From positions 248,001 through 312,000 of the forward strand of contig CAWCVN010000001.1 in NCBI GenBank assembly GCA_963799045.1: a DNA stretch of 64,000 nucleotides, given 5' to 3'. Position 1 is the first letter of the stretch. Each line of letters begins with the position of its first letter. Both the position numbers and the translations under genes were made by a program. This DNA is from DASRSS01 sp963799045 (lineage in GTDB: Bacteria; Actinomycetota; Actinomycetes; Mycobacteriales; Jatrophihabitantaceae). Below are positions 15,747-24,941 of this stretch, one piece after another. The notes beneath the pieces were generated by a model. That model searched no databases. It was not told where the DNA came from and saw only the letters and a list, made by a program, of their open reading frames with translations.

Positions 15747-17773
15747 GCGCGCCGGGGAACGGCGCCGGGCCCGGCGGCGTCGTACCGAAGCGGATCCAGG
15801 GCACCGAGAACCGCCGGCAGGGTGGGCCACCGTGGATGACGGCCGGCATGCCTGCCGAGAAGGCGATGACCTTCGCGCCCTCGGCGAAGCGGCTGCTCGC
15901 CAGGCTGCGTCCCCAGCGCGCCAAGGTGATGGCCGTGCTGGCGCTCGCGGTGGGCAGCGTCTCCCTGGCGGTCCTCGGGCCGAAGATCCTCGGCCGGGCC
16001 ACCGACGTCATCTTCACCGGCTTCATCGGCATGCGGCTGCCGTCCGGCGCGGACCTGCACCAGATCATCTCCGCCGACCGCGCTGCGGGACACGGCGACC
16101 TGGCCGACCTGCTGGCCAAGGCGCACCCGACTCCGGGCGTGGGTATCGACTTCACCCACCTGGCGCACGTGCTGCTGCTCGCCCTGGCGGTGTACGTCGG
16201 GGCCAGCGTGCTGTCCTGGCTGCAGGGCTGGCTGCTCAACGACATCGTGCAGAGCGCCGTACGGCGGCTGCGTGCCGACGTCGAGGACAAGATCAATCGG
16301 CTGCCACTGCCGTACTTCGACCGCCAGCCGCGCGGCGAGCTGCTCAGCCGGGTCACCAACGACATCGACAACATCCAGATGACGCTGCAGCAGACGATGA
16401 GCCAGCTGCTGACATCGCTGCTCACCGTCGTCGGCGTCGTCACCATGATGTTCGTGATCTCGCCGGTGTTGGCGGTCATCGCGCTGGTCACCATCCCGAT
16501 CTCGATGGTCGTCACCAAATCGATCGCCAAGCGCTCGCAGGGCCGGTTCATCGCGCAATGGCGCAACACCGGCCAGCTCAACGCGCAGATCGAGGAGGCG
16601 TTCACCGGGCACGAACTGGTGAAGGTATTCGGGCGGCATCGCGAGATCGAGCAGACCTTCGACGCGAAGAACGAGGAACTGTTCCAGGCCAGCTTCGGCG
16701 CCCAGTTCGTCAGCGGCATCATCATGCCGGCGATGATGTTCATCGGGAACCTGAACTACGTCGTCATCGCGGTGATCGGCGGGCTGCGCGTGGCATCCGG
16801 CAGCATGAGCCTCGGCGACGTGCAGGCGTTCATCCAGTACTCGCGCCAGTTCACCCAGCCGCTGACCCAGGTTGCGTCGATGGCGAACCTGCTGCAGTCC
16901 GGCGTCGCGTCGGCCGAGCGGGTCTTCGACCTGCTAGACGCGCAGGAGCAGACCCCGGACCCCGCCGTGCCCGCCCGGCCCTCGCAGACCCGTGGACGCG
17001 TCGCGTTCGAGCACGTCGACTTCAGCTACCACCCCGCCGAGCCCCTGATCCAAGACCTGTCGCTGGACGCCGAGCCCGGCCACACCGTGGCGATCGTCGG
17101 CCCGACCGGGGCGGGCAAGACCACGCTGGTCAACCTGATCATGCGCTTCTACGAACTCGACGGCGGGCGCATCACGCTCGACGGTGTCGACATCGCGACC
17201 ATGCGCCGCGACGAGTTGCGCGGTTCGGTCGGCATGGTGCTGCAGGACACCTGGCTGTTCGGCGGGACGATCTACGACAACATCGCCTACGGACGGCCCG
17301 GCGCGAGCGAGGAACAAGTACACGCAGCGGCACGTGCCGCGTACGTGGATCGCTTCGTGCAGTCGTTGTCGGACGGCTACGACACCGTGCTGGACGAGGA
17401 GAGCAGCAACCTGTCGACCGGGCAGAAGCAGCTGGTCACGATCGCGCGTGCATTCCTCGCCGAGCCCTCGCTGCTGATCCTCGACGAGGCCACCAGCTCG
17501 GTCGACACCCGCACCGAGGTGCAGGTCCAGCACGCGATGGCCGCGCTGCGCAGCAATCGCACCAGCTTCGTGATCGCGCACCGGCTGTCGACCATCCGCG
17601 ACGCCGACCTGATCCTGGTGATGCAGCAGGGCCGAATCGTCGAGCGCGGCACTCACGAATCGCTGCTCGCGGCGCGCGGAGCCTACTTCGAGCTGTACAA
17701 CACCCAGTTCTCGCAGGCGGTCGTGCAGCCGGACGACGCACAGCTGGCCGGCCCGGCGAGGGCCGGCTCGTAA
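15743..17773 (+). CDS. ABC exporter half-transporter, permease-ATPase fusion (subunit 2)
   Basis: A 676-residue partner to the preceding gene, starting GTG 15743. An N-terminal ~40-residue Gly/Pro-rich extension precedes six helices; the ATPase domain has Walker A PTGAGKTTLVN, Q-loop MVLQDTWLFGGT, signature LSTGQKQLV and canonical Walker B LLILDEATSSVDTRT with the catalytic Glu. One degenerate and one canonical site together indicate a heterodimeric, multidrug-type exporter. The region after the first helix (residues ~70-110) has a longer external loop than subunit 1. Confidence 0.92.
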   Translation: MSAPGNGAGPGGVVPKRIQGTENRRQGGPPWMTAGMPAEKAMTFAPSAKRLLARLRPQRAKVMAVLALAVGSVSLAVLGPKILGRATDVIFTGFIGMRLPSGADLHQIISADRAAGHGDLADLLAKAHPTPGVGIDFTHLAHVLLLALAVYVGASVLSWLQGWLLNDIVQSAVRRLRADVEDKINRLPLPYFDRQPRGELLSRVTNDIDNIQMTLQQTMSQLLTSLLTVVGVVTMMFVISPVLAVIALVTIPISMVVTKSIAKRSQGRFIAQWRNTGQLNAQIEEAFTGHELVKVFGRHREIEQTFDAKNEELFQASFGAQFVSGIIMPAMMFIGNLNYVVIAVIGGLRVASGSMSLGDVQAFIQYSRQFTQPLTQVASMANLLQSGVASAERVFDLLDAQEQTPDPAVPARPSQTRGRVAFEHVDFSYHPAEPLIQDLSLDAEPGHTVAIVGPTGAGKTTLVNLIMRFYELDGGRITLDGVDIATMRRDELRGSVGMVLQDTWLFGGTIYDNIAYGRPGASEEQVHAAARAAYVDRFVQSLSDGYDTVLDEESSNLSTGQKQLVTIARAFLAEPSLLILDEATSSVDTRTEVQVQHAMAALRSNRTSFVIAHRLSTIRDADLILVMQQGRIVERGTHESLLAARGAYFELYNTQFSQAVVQPDDAQLAGPARAGS

Positions 17774-18035
17774 GCGTCGAGATCCGGCGGGCGGACGCCG
17801 ACGACGTTCTCGCGATCGCCGAGCTGGACGGCGCGAGCTTCGGCTTCCACTACTCGGGGCAGCAGCTCGAGGACGCGCGCCTGAACCTCGACCCCTTCGA
17901 CGTGCTCGTTGCCGTCGACGGCAGTCGGATCGTCGGCACGAGCGCGCCGCCGCCGCTGCGCATGACGGTGCCCGGCGGCGATCTCGAGGTGTGCGGGCTG
18001 ACTTGGGTGTCGGTCGAGCTCGCCCACCGGCGCCG
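17770..18035 (+). pseudogene. Truncated eis-like GNAT acetyltransferase
   Basis: The frame directly overlapping the end of the ABC gene reads SVEIRRADADDVLAIAELDG, FGFHYS, and then EVCGLTWVSVELAHRRR, which is the N-terminal GNAT lobe of Eis-like N-acetyltransferases. Two defects are visible. There is no ATG, GTG or TTG where the start should be (the codon at 17770 is GTA), and homology ends after HRRR, where the frame runs into the antisense of the DUF4439 gene. The second GNAT lobe and the sterol-carrier-like C-terminal domain are missing. Confidence 0.7.
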
Positions 18036-18047
18036 GCATCTGATCGG

Positions 18048-18497
18048 TTACAGACCGGGGAACGCGACGGTTGCCGAAGCCGGGTCGCTGGTCTTGCGCC
18101 AGCGGGTGGCCCGTACTGCGCTCGCCGTCAACGCCGCCTGGGCCCCTGTCCGCAGGCGGCTCGCCTGCGTGCCGGTGGTGCCCGCCGCGACCGCATACAG
18201 GTAGCGCCACGCCGCGGCGCAGCCGTCCTCCAGGCGGGGGGCGAGCGCGATCGCCTGCCCGGCCGAGTTCACCGGGTACAGCTGCGGGTAGTCCGCCGCC
18301 GGCCCGACCGGAGTCAGCCCGGCGGCCGCGATGGCCTCGGCGGTGCTGTCCCGCAGCGCCTCGTGGGCGTCCGAGCAGCTGATGGCCAGGGACAGTTCGG
18401 GGCTGCCGTGCAGGTGCGCGCCGAGCAGGCCGTAGCCGAACGCGGCCCGCTGCTCCGCGGCGAGGGCGGCCTGCCAGGCGTCGGTGAGCGCGCTCAC
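18048..18497 (-). CDS. DUF4439 ferritin-like protein
   Basis: A 149-residue helical protein starting VSALTDAWQAALAAEQRAAF and ending VAFPGL, matching the actinobacterial DUF4439 family (ferritin-like four-helix fold) encoded next to rimP in Mycobacterium. The motif AALAAEQRAAFGYGLLGAHL resembles the Glu-containing helix of ferritin-like proteins. Function is unknown; metal binding is possible. The GTG at 18497 overlaps the stop of the upstream Tat-signal gene, so the two are coupled and probably act together. Confidence 0.85.
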   Translation of the reverse strand: MSALTDAWQAALAAEQRAAFGYGLLGAHLHGSPELSLAISCSDAHEALRDSTAEAIAAAGLTPVGPAADYPQLYPVNSAGQAIALAPRLEDGCAAAWRYLYAVAAGTTGTQASRLRTGAQAALTASAVRATRWRKTSDPASATVAFPGL

Positions 18498-19048
18498 CGC
18501 AGCAACTCCGCGTGGCTGGCCTCGCTGGCCGCGATGGAGGCCAGCAGCGCCGCGTCGCGCCCGGCCAGGCGCGCCGCCCGCCCCGCCGCTTCGTGCGCCG
18601 CGGTGCTCTCCGCGCGGCGCAGGTCGGTCGCCGGCGGCGCCACGCCGGTCCCGGTGGACGCGGACGGCGTGGCCGCCCCGGCTCCGGACACCCGGCCGCC
18701 CGCCTGGGTCACCGCCGCCCGCAGGGCTCGCTCGTGCGCCACGTGGTCGGCGCGGATGCGGCGCAGCGCGGCGCCGGCGGCGCCGCCGGGCGCGCCGGCC
18801 GCGTCGATCCCGGCGATGAGCGCCCGCTCGGCGGCCAACGCCGCGAGCAGGACCGTCGGGCGGGGGGCGGGGACGGTCGGAGCGGGGCGGTCGCGCCAGA
18901 ACTCGACGCCCACCCCGGCCCCGGCGCCGAGCGCGAGCGCGCCCGCCGCGGCGCCCCAGGCCAGGAAGCCGCGGCGCGACGGGCAGGACGGCGGCTGTGG
19001 CGGGGACGGCGGGCCGCCGGAGTTTGCCGGCTCGGCAGGATCGCTCAT
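18494..19048 (-). CDS. Tat-exported helical protein, partner of DUF4439
   Basis: A 184-residue protein. Its N-terminus has a twin-arginine signal (SRRGFLAWG) followed by a hydrophobic Ala/Gly-rich stretch, so it is probably exported folded. The mature part is helical and Ala/Glu/His-rich (ALIAGIDAAG, RIRADHVAHERALRAAV, ASIAASEASHAELLR), consistent with a ferritin-like bundle. It matches by position the second conserved gene upstream of rimP in mycobacteria. The ATG at 19048 is preferred over the open frame to 19099 because it places the RR motif at residues ~25-26. Confidence 0.75.
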   Translation of the reverse strand: MSDPAEPANSGGPPSPPQPPSCPSRRGFLAWGAAAGALALGAGAGVGVEFWRDRPAPTVPAPRPTVLLAALAAERALIAGIDAAGAPGGAAGAALRRIRADHVAHERALRAAVTQAGGRVSGAGAATPSASTGTGVAPPATDLRRAESTAAHEAAGRAARLAGRDAALLASIAASEASHAELLR

Positions 19049-19131
19049 CCACCGATTCTCCCAGCGCCGCGCGGAGCAGTTACGCTCGACGTTCGACAAC
19101 TGAACCCGCAGGTAGGAGCAGGAGGCACGCC

Positions 19132-19665
19132 ATGGCGCCCCCCAGCGCAGGCCGGTCAGCGAACGCGCGCGCTCACCTGCTCGAGGCGTTGCGCCCGGTC
19201 GTCGAACAGACCGGCTACGACCTCGAGGACGTGACGGTGAGCTCGGCCGGGCGCCGCAGCCTGGTGCGGGTCAGCGTGGACGCCGAGGGCGGGATCGATC
19301 TCGACGGCGTCGCCGAGGTATCCCGTGCGGTCTCCGAGGTGCTCGACGCGCCCGGCCGCGGTGGCGAGCTGACCGAGACCGTCCTGCCCGGGCCGTACGT
19401 CCTGGAGGTCAGCTCACCCGGTGTCGACCGACCGCTGACACAGCCGCGCCACTGGCGGCGCGCGTCCGGTCGCCTGGTGAGGGTGAGCGCCGGTGAGCGC
19501 CAGGTCACCGGCCGAGTCGTCGAGGTCTCCGACGCCGGCGTCACCTTCGACGTGGCGGGCGCGCGGCACGCCTACGCCTGGTCGGAGCTGGGCGAGGGCA
19601 AGGTGCAGGTCGAGTTCAACCGTCCCGCCGCGGACGCCGAGCGCCAGGGGGATCCTGAGACGTGA
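19132..19665 (+). CDS. rimP: Ribosome maturation factor RimP
   Basis: RimP assists 30S subunit assembly. The 177-residue protein has the N-terminal alpha-beta domain (LRPVVEQTGYDLEDV, RVSVDAEGGIDLDGVAEVSR) and the conserved YVLEVSSPGVDRPL motif, followed by an SH3-like C-terminal barrel. The ATG at 19132 is preceded by GGAG and GGAGG repeats. Its TGA overlaps the GTG of nusA. It starts the rimP-nusA-ylxR-infB-DUF503-rbfA operon. Confidence 0.95.
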   Translation: MAPPSAGRSANARAHLLEALRPVVEQTGYDLEDVTVSSAGRRSLVRVSVDAEGGIDLDGVAEVSRAVSEVLDAPGRGGELTETVLPGPYVLEVSSPGVDRPLTQPRHWRRASGRLVRVSAGERQVTGRVVEVSDAGVTFDVAGARHAYAWSELGEGKVQVEFNRPAADAERQGDPET

Positions 19666-20687
19666 TCACCGTCGACATCGCCGCGCTGCGCAGCATCGAG
19701 CGCGAGAAGGAGATCTCCTTCGACACGCTCGTCGCCGCGCTCGAGTCCGCGCTGCTCACCGCGTACAAGCACACCCCCCACTCCATGCCGCACGCCCGGG
19801 TCTCGGTCGATCGCAAGACCGGCCAGGTCATCGTGTGGGCGCAGGACATCGGCGAGGACGGTGACATCGTCGAGGAGTATGACGACACGCCGACCGACTT
19901 CGGCCGCGTCGCGGCGATGACCGCGCGCCAGGTCATCCTGCAGCGGCTGCGCGACGCCGAGCACGACCAGACCTACGGCGAGTACTCCGGGCGGGAGGGC
20001 GACATCGTCACCGGCGTCGTTCAGGCCGACGCCCAGGCCGCGCAGCGGGGCCTGGTGCTGGTCGACATCGGCAAGGTGGAGGCCGTGCTGCCGCAGTCCG
20101 AGCAGGTGCCGGGGGAGGAGTACGCGCACCGCAGTCGGCTGCGGTGCTACGTCGTCGGGGTCAGCCGGGGCATGCGCGGCCCGCAGGTGACGGTCAGCCG
20201 CACTCACCCCAACCTGGTCAAGAAGCTGTTCGCGCTGGAGGTGCCCGAGATCGCCGACGGCAGCGTCGAGATCGTCGATGTCGCCCGCGAGGCAGGGCAC
20301 CGCAGCAAGATCGCGGTGCGCAGCACCGTGCCAGGGCTCAACGCCAAGGGCGCCTGCATCGGCCCGATGGGGCAGCGGGTGCGCAACGTCGTGGCCGAAC
20401 TGCACGGCGAGAAGATCGACATCATCGATTGGGCCGAGGACCCGGCGACCTACGTCGGCAACGCGCTGTCGCCGGCGCACGCGATCTCGGCACAGGTCGT
20501 CGATCCGGTCACCCAAGCGGTCCGGGTCGTCGTGCCCGACTTCCAGCTCTCGCTCGCGATCGGCCGGGAAGGGCAGAATGCCCGGCTGGCCGCCCGGCTG
20601 ACCGGGTGGCGGATCGACATCCGTAGCGACGCCGAGGGGCAGCAGGCCGCGGACGGGGTTCGCGACACCGTCTCCGAGCAGGAGTAG
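19662..20687 (+). CDS. nusA: Transcription termination/antitermination factor NusA
   Basis: NusA binds RNA polymerase and controls pausing, termination and rRNA antitermination. The 341-residue protein has the N-terminal polymerase-binding domain (IDIAALRSIEREKEIS-like opening), an S1 domain (EGDIVTGVVQADAQ), and two KH domains (VAREAGHRSKIAV, GACIGPMGQRVRNV, SLAIGREGQNARLAARLTGW). It lacks the acidic repeats of E. coli NusA, as is normal in actinobacteria. GTG start overlaps rimP. Confidence 0.96.
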   Translation: MITVDIAALRSIEREKEISFDTLVAALESALLTAYKHTPHSMPHARVSVDRKTGQVIVWAQDIGEDGDIVEEYDDTPTDFGRVAAMTARQVILQRLRDAEHDQTYGEYSGREGDIVTGVVQADAQAAQRGLVLVDIGKVEAVLPQSEQVPGEEYAHRSRLRCYVVGVSRGMRGPQVTVSRTHPNLVKKLFALEVPEIADGSVEIVDVAREAGHRSKIAVRSTVPGLNAKGACIGPMGQRVRNVVAELHGEKIDIIDWAEDPATYVGNALSPAHAISAQVVDPVTQAVRVVVPDFQLSLAIGREGQNARLAARLTGWRIDIRSDAEGQQAADGVRDTVSEQE

Positions 20688-20695
20688 ACTCTCCC

Positions 20696-21094
20696 GTGGC
20701 CGTCGGATCATCGACGGCATCCGATCGAGCGCATGACGGGCGCGCGCCTGAGGCGGCGCCCATCCGCACCTGCATCGGATGCCGGACACGAGCCCCGGCC
20801 ACCGAGTTGCTCCGCGTCGTCGTGGCGCCTGGGACAGACGGTCGGGAAGTGATCGGGCCCACGGGAGATTCCGCCCGAGGGCCCGAGGTCCTGTCCGTCG
20901 TGCCGGACCCGCGTCGTCGTACGCCCGGTCGAGGTGCTTGGCTGCACCCCGAGCAGAGGTGCGTCGAGCTCGCCGAGCGGCGTCGGGCGTACGGTCGGGC
21001 GCTGCGCGTGCCCGGGCGGGTCGACCCGGCGCCGGTGCGCGAGTACGTCACGGAACGGTTCGGAACATCAGCCAGCGGAACACCGCAGGAGTGA
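20696..21094 (+). CDS. YlxR family RNA-binding protein
   Basis: A small basic protein of the YlxR (DUF448) family encoded between nusA and infB. The signature is RTCIGCRTRAPATELLRVVV, followed by PGRGAWLHPEQRCVELAERR. The GTG at 20696 gives 132 residues, with a ~20-residue unconserved N-terminus, so a later start is possible. In other bacteria YlxR is a nucleoid-associated or RNase P-linked factor; the role here is inferred only from family. Confidence 0.9.
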   Translation: MAVGSSTASDRAHDGRAPEAAPIRTCIGCRTRAPATELLRVVVAPGTDGREVIGPTGDSARGPEVLSVVPDPRRRTPGRGAWLHPEQRCVELAERRRAYGRALRVPGRVDPAPVREYVTERFGTSASGTPQE

Positions 21095-21189
21095 AACAGC
21101 TATGGGCACTCGATGAAGCGCCAGCAATGACAGCCACACCCGTCTAATCGGGGCCACGCAGATCCGCCTGGCCCCTGCGAAGGAGACAC

Positions 21190-23928
21190 GTGCCAGGCAA
21201 GGTCCGCGTTTCGGCGCTCGCCAAAGAGCTCGGAATCACCAGCAAGGAAGCCCTCGCCAAACTCGGCGAGATGGGTGAATACGTCAAAACCGCCTCCTCC
21301 ACCGTCGAAGCCCGGTAGCGCGCCGGTTGCGGGAGGCGTTCCCCGAGCGCTGGGGGTGGCGACAACGGTGCCGCCGCACCGGCGAAGAAGGCGCCCGCCA
21401 AGAAGAAGGCGGCCGCGCCGGCCGCTGCGTCACCGGCCGCACAGGCACCGGCGGCACAGGCACCAGCGGCAGCGCCGACGCCCGCACCGCAGGCCACACC
21501 CGAGCCCGCGCCGGAACCGGCTCGGCCCGAGGCGCCGGCGCCCCAGCCCGCAGCCGCGGAGGCACCGCCGGCGGCACCAGCGGCACCGGCGTCACCAGCA
21601 TCACCGGGGCCGCGGCCCGGCCCCCGGATCGCGAACAACCCCTACGGCGTCGGTGGCTCGTCCACCCGCTCGCCGGCGCAGCGGCCCGGCAAGCCGGGCA
21701 TGCCGCCCCGACCGGGCGCCCGGCCCGGCGCGGCCGGCCCCGGCGGCCCGCGGCCCAACCCCGGCATGATGCCGCCCCGGCCGAACCCCGGCATGATGCC
21801 CGGCCGTACCGGCGGCCCGGGGCGCTCCGGCGGCCCCGGGCGGCCCGGCGCACCCTCCGGTGGACGCCCCGGCGGAGGTGGCGGTGGGTACCGCGGCGGC
21901 CCCGGCGGCGGTGGCTCCGGTGGGCCCGGCGGCCCGTACCGCGGCGGCCCCGGTGGACGCCCCGGGGGCGGCGGTCGCGGCGGTCGCGGCGGAACCGCGG
22001 GTGCATTCGGCCGCCAGGGCGGCCGCCCGGCCCGTGGGCGCAAGAGCAAGAAGCAGCGCCGTCAAGAGTTCGACAACATGGCCGCGCCGTCGATCGGCGG
22101 CGTGCAGGTCCCCCGTGGCAACGGACAGGTGCTGCGCCTGCCCCGCGGTGCGTCGTTGTCGGACTTCGCGGACAAGATCAACTGCGAGCCCGCGTCGCTG
22201 GTCCAGGTGCTGTTCCACCTCGGCGAGATGGTCACCGCAACCCAGTCGGTCAACGAGGACACCCTGCAGCTGCTCGGTGCCGAGCTGAACTACCAGGTCC
22301 AGGTCGTCAGTCCCGAGGACGAGGACCGCGAGCTGCTCGAGTCCTTCGACCTGACCTTCGGCGAGGACGAAGGCGAGGACGAGAACCTCGAGTCCCGTCC
22401 GCCGGTCGTGACCGTCATGGGCCACGTCGACCACGGAAAGACGCGGCTGCTCGACGCGATCCGCAAGACGAACGTCATCGCGGGCGAGGCCGGCGGCATC
22501 ACCCAACACATCGGCGCCTACCAGGTGCACGTCGACCATGACGGCACCGACCGGGCGATCACGTTCATCGACACCCCGGGCCACGAGGCCTTCACCGCGA
22601 TGCGTGCCCGCGGTGCGGCCACGACCGACATCGTCGTGCTGGTCGTTGCCGCCGACGACGGTGTCATGCCGCAGACGATCGAGGCGCTCAACCACGCGCA
22701 GGCGGCGAACGTGCCGATCGTGGTCGCGGTGAACAAGATCGACAAGGAGGGTGCGAACCCGGCCAAGGTGCGTCAGCAGCTGACCGAGTACGGCCTGGTC
22801 GCCGAGGAGTACGGCGGCGAGACGATGTTCATCGACGTGTCCGCGCGCAACGACGTCAACATCGACGGATTGCTCGAGGCCGTCCTGCTCACCGCCGACG
22901 CCGCGCTCGACCTGCGGGCCAACCCCGATCAGGACGCGCAGGGCATCGTGATCGAGGCCCGGCTCGACCGGGGCCGCGGCCCGGTGGCGACCCTGCTCGT
23001 GCAGCGCGGCACGCTGGCCGTCGGCGACTCGGTCGTGGCCGGCGACGCGTTCGGTCGCGTGCGAGCGATGCTCGACGAGACGGGCGAGACCGTCGACGAG
23101 GCCACGCCCTCCCGGCCGGTTCAGGTGTTGGGCCTGACCTCGGTGCCGAGCGCTGGCGATTCGTTCCTCGTCGTCGAGGAGGACCGCATTGCCCGGCAGA
23201 TCGCCGACCGGCGCTCGGCCCGGGAGCGGAACGCGCAGCTGGCATCCAGCCGCCGGAGGGTGTCGCTCGACGACCTGGAGAAGGCGCTGGCCGCGGGCGA
23301 GGTCCAGCAGCTGAACCTGATCATCAAGGGCGACGTCTCCGGTTCGGTCGAGGCGCTCGAGGACTCGCTGATGAACATCGACCTCGGCGAGGACAAGTCG
23401 GAGGTGTCACTGCGGGTCATCGGCCGCGGCGTCGGTGCGATCACCGAGAACGACATCAACCTCGCGATCGCCTCCGACGCGGTGGTCATCGGCTTCAACG
23501 TCCGCCCGGAGGGCAAGGCGCGTGAAGCGGCCGAGCGCGAAGGCGTCGACGTGCGGTACTACACCGTCATCTACCAGGCGATCGACGAGATCGAGGCCGC
23601 GCTCAAGGGCATGCTCAAGCCCGAGTACGAGGAGGTGCAGCTCGGTACGGCAGAGGTCCGGGAGGTGTTCCGCGTCCCGCGCATCGGAAACGTCGCCGGT
23701 TCGCTGGTGCGCAGCGGCCTGATCCGCCGCAACGCGAAGGCACGACTGGTTCGCGACGGCACGGTCATCGCCGACAACCTGACGATCGACTCGCTCAAGC
23801 GGTTCAAGGACGACGCGACCGAGGTCCGGGACGGTTTCGAGTGCGGTATCGGGCTCGGCTCGTACAACGACATCAAGGTCGACGACGTCATCGAGTCGTT
23901 CGAGATGCGGGAGAAGCCGCGAACCTAA
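21190..23928 (+). CDS. infB: Translation initiation factor IF-2 (reading frame interrupted near the N-terminus)
   Basis: IF-2 is the GTPase that brings initiator tRNA to the 30S subunit. The start at GTG 21190 (after AAGGAGACAC) gives VPGKVRVSALAKELGITSKE, the IF2-N domain. A stop appears at 21316-21318; homology (PVARRLREAFPER) continues in the next frame and returns to the original frame by 21352, so two compensating indels are implied. A Pro/Gly/Ala-rich linker (~residues 60-290) follows, then the GTPase domain with G1 GHVDHGKT, G3 DTPGHEAF, G4 NKID, and domains II-IV. The full length would be about 912 residues. Since infB is essential, sequence error is the likely cause. Confidence 0.9.
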
Positions 23929-24034
23929 GCCGCGCTGGCTTGATCCGCGCGACGCCGGCCTCGGGACCGGCCCCGCTGGGGCCGGATCTCGAGACCGGCA
24001 CCGGCAAGCTCGCTGCGCTCGCGCGGGGCGCGGA

Positions 24035-24075
24035 GCTCTTCGCGCTGGGGGTACCTCCCGCTTGCGGGGGAGCTC
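24035..24075. repeat. GC-rich hairpin repeat resembling Streptomyces intergenic elements
   Basis: Within the 184-bp gap after infB there is a block GCGCTGGGGGTACCTCCCGC followed by TTGCGGGGGAGCTC, in which CTCCCGC pairs with GCGGG-GGAG across a very short loop. Blocks with a CTGGGGGTACCTCCC core are widespread in Streptomyces intergenic regions as far as I recall. It may terminate infB transcription or act as an mRNA-stabilising element. Confidence 0.45.
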
Positions 24076-24118
24076 ATCGCCGGTGGGTCGCCTTGAAAGC
24101 ACGCTCTGAGGAGTGCCC

Positions 24119-24418
24119 GTGGTTGTCGGGGTGTTGGTGGCGGACTTGTTGTTGGGGGACGCGCGGTCGTTGAAGGAGAAGCGGTCGGTGGTACGGCCGA
24201 TCGTGGCTGAGTTGCGGCGGCGGTTCGAGGTGGCGGCCGCGGAGTCCGGCGGCCAGGATCTCTACCGGCGCGCCGAGGTCGCGGTGAGCACCGTGAGCGG
24301 CGAGCACGGGCGCGTCACGGAGGTGCTCGATGCTTGCGAGCGCATGCTTGCCGAGCGCCCCGAGGTCGAGCTGCTGTCCACCAGGCGGCGGTTGCTCGAC
24401 AGCGACGACTTGGACTGA
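24119..24418 (+). CDS. DUF503 family protein
   Basis: A ~99-residue protein with the DUF503 pattern (VGVLVADLLLGDARSLKEKR, then RRAEVAVSTVSGEHGRVTEVLD). DUF503 genes occur between infB and rbfA in many bacteria; function is unknown, with a proposed ribosome-associated role. GTG at 24119 is chosen because GAGGAG ends 5 bases upstream; an in-frame GTG at 24113 lies inside that Shine-Dalgarno. The first ~80 bases are unusually T-rich for this genome (leucines as TTG). Confidence 0.88.
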   Translation: MVVGVLVADLLLGDARSLKEKRSVVRPIVAELRRRFEVAAAESGGQDLYRRAEVAVSTVSGEHGRVTEVLDACERMLAERPEVELLSTRRRLLDSDDLD

Positions 24419-24429
24419 CGAGCTGAATT

Positions 24430-24448
24430 GATCGGCGCAGCGCCGATC
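24430..24448. terminator. Short hairpin between DUF503 and rbfA
   Basis: GATCGGCG (24430-24437) pairs with CGCCGATC (24441-24448) over a CAG loop. It lies 12 bases after the DUF503 stop and 19 bases before the rbfA start. Being within an operon and without a T-tract it may be an attenuator or RNA-stability element rather than a full terminator. Confidence 0.45.
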
Positions 24449-24467
24449 GCGTGAGGTTGGAGGAGCA

Positions 24468-24941
24468 ATGGCCGACGCGGCTCGGGCTCGCAGGCTAGCC
24501 GGGCGAATCAAGCAGATCGTGGCGACCGGTGTCGAGACCCAGATCAAGGACCCGAGGCTGGGCATGGTGACCATCACCGACACCCGGGTCACCGGCGACC
24601 TGCACGAGGCCACCATCTTCTACACCGTCTACGGCGACGAGCAGGCGCACCGCGAGTCGGCGGCGGCGCTGGAGTCGGCGAAGGGCGTGCTGCGCAGCGA
24701 GGTCGGCCGGCAGACCGGCGTGCGGTTCACCCCGACCCTCACCTTCGTGCTCGATTCGGTGCCCGACAGCGCGCGGCACATCGAGGAGCTGCTCAGCGTG
24801 GCCGCCGAGGCCGACGCCCGCACCGAGGCAGCGCGACGTGGCGCGATGCCCGCCGGGGAGGCCGACCCCTACCGCAAGCCGCACACGCCCGACGACGGGG
24901 CGGACAGCGGTGCCGAGAGCGACGACCAACCCGAGCAGTGA
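24468..24941 (+). CDS. rbfA: Ribosome-binding factor A
   Basis: RbfA is a late 30S assembly and cold-adaptation factor. The 157-residue protein has a KH-type fold: RLAGRIKQIVATGVETQIKD, GMVTITDTRVTGDLHEATIF and the C-terminal FTPTLTFVLDSVPDSARHIEELL. An acidic tail of ~35 residues (DDGADSGAESDDQPEQ) follows, as in other actinobacteria. Start ATG 24468 has GGAGGAG upstream. Its stop overlaps the next gene by 4 bases. Confidence 0.95.
   Translation: MADAARARRLAGRIKQIVATGVETQIKDPRLGMVTITDTRVTGDLHEATIFYTVYGDEQAHRESAAALESAKGVLRSEVGRQTGVRFTPTLTFVLDSVPDSARHIEELLSVAAEADARTEAARRGAMPAGEADPYRKPHTPDDGADSGAESDDQPEQ

Noticed and set aside
14013..17773. Two ABC genes as siderophore importers of the IrtAB type
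   Set aside because: No siderophore-interacting domain is fused to either protein, so only a generic heterodimeric exporter is supported.
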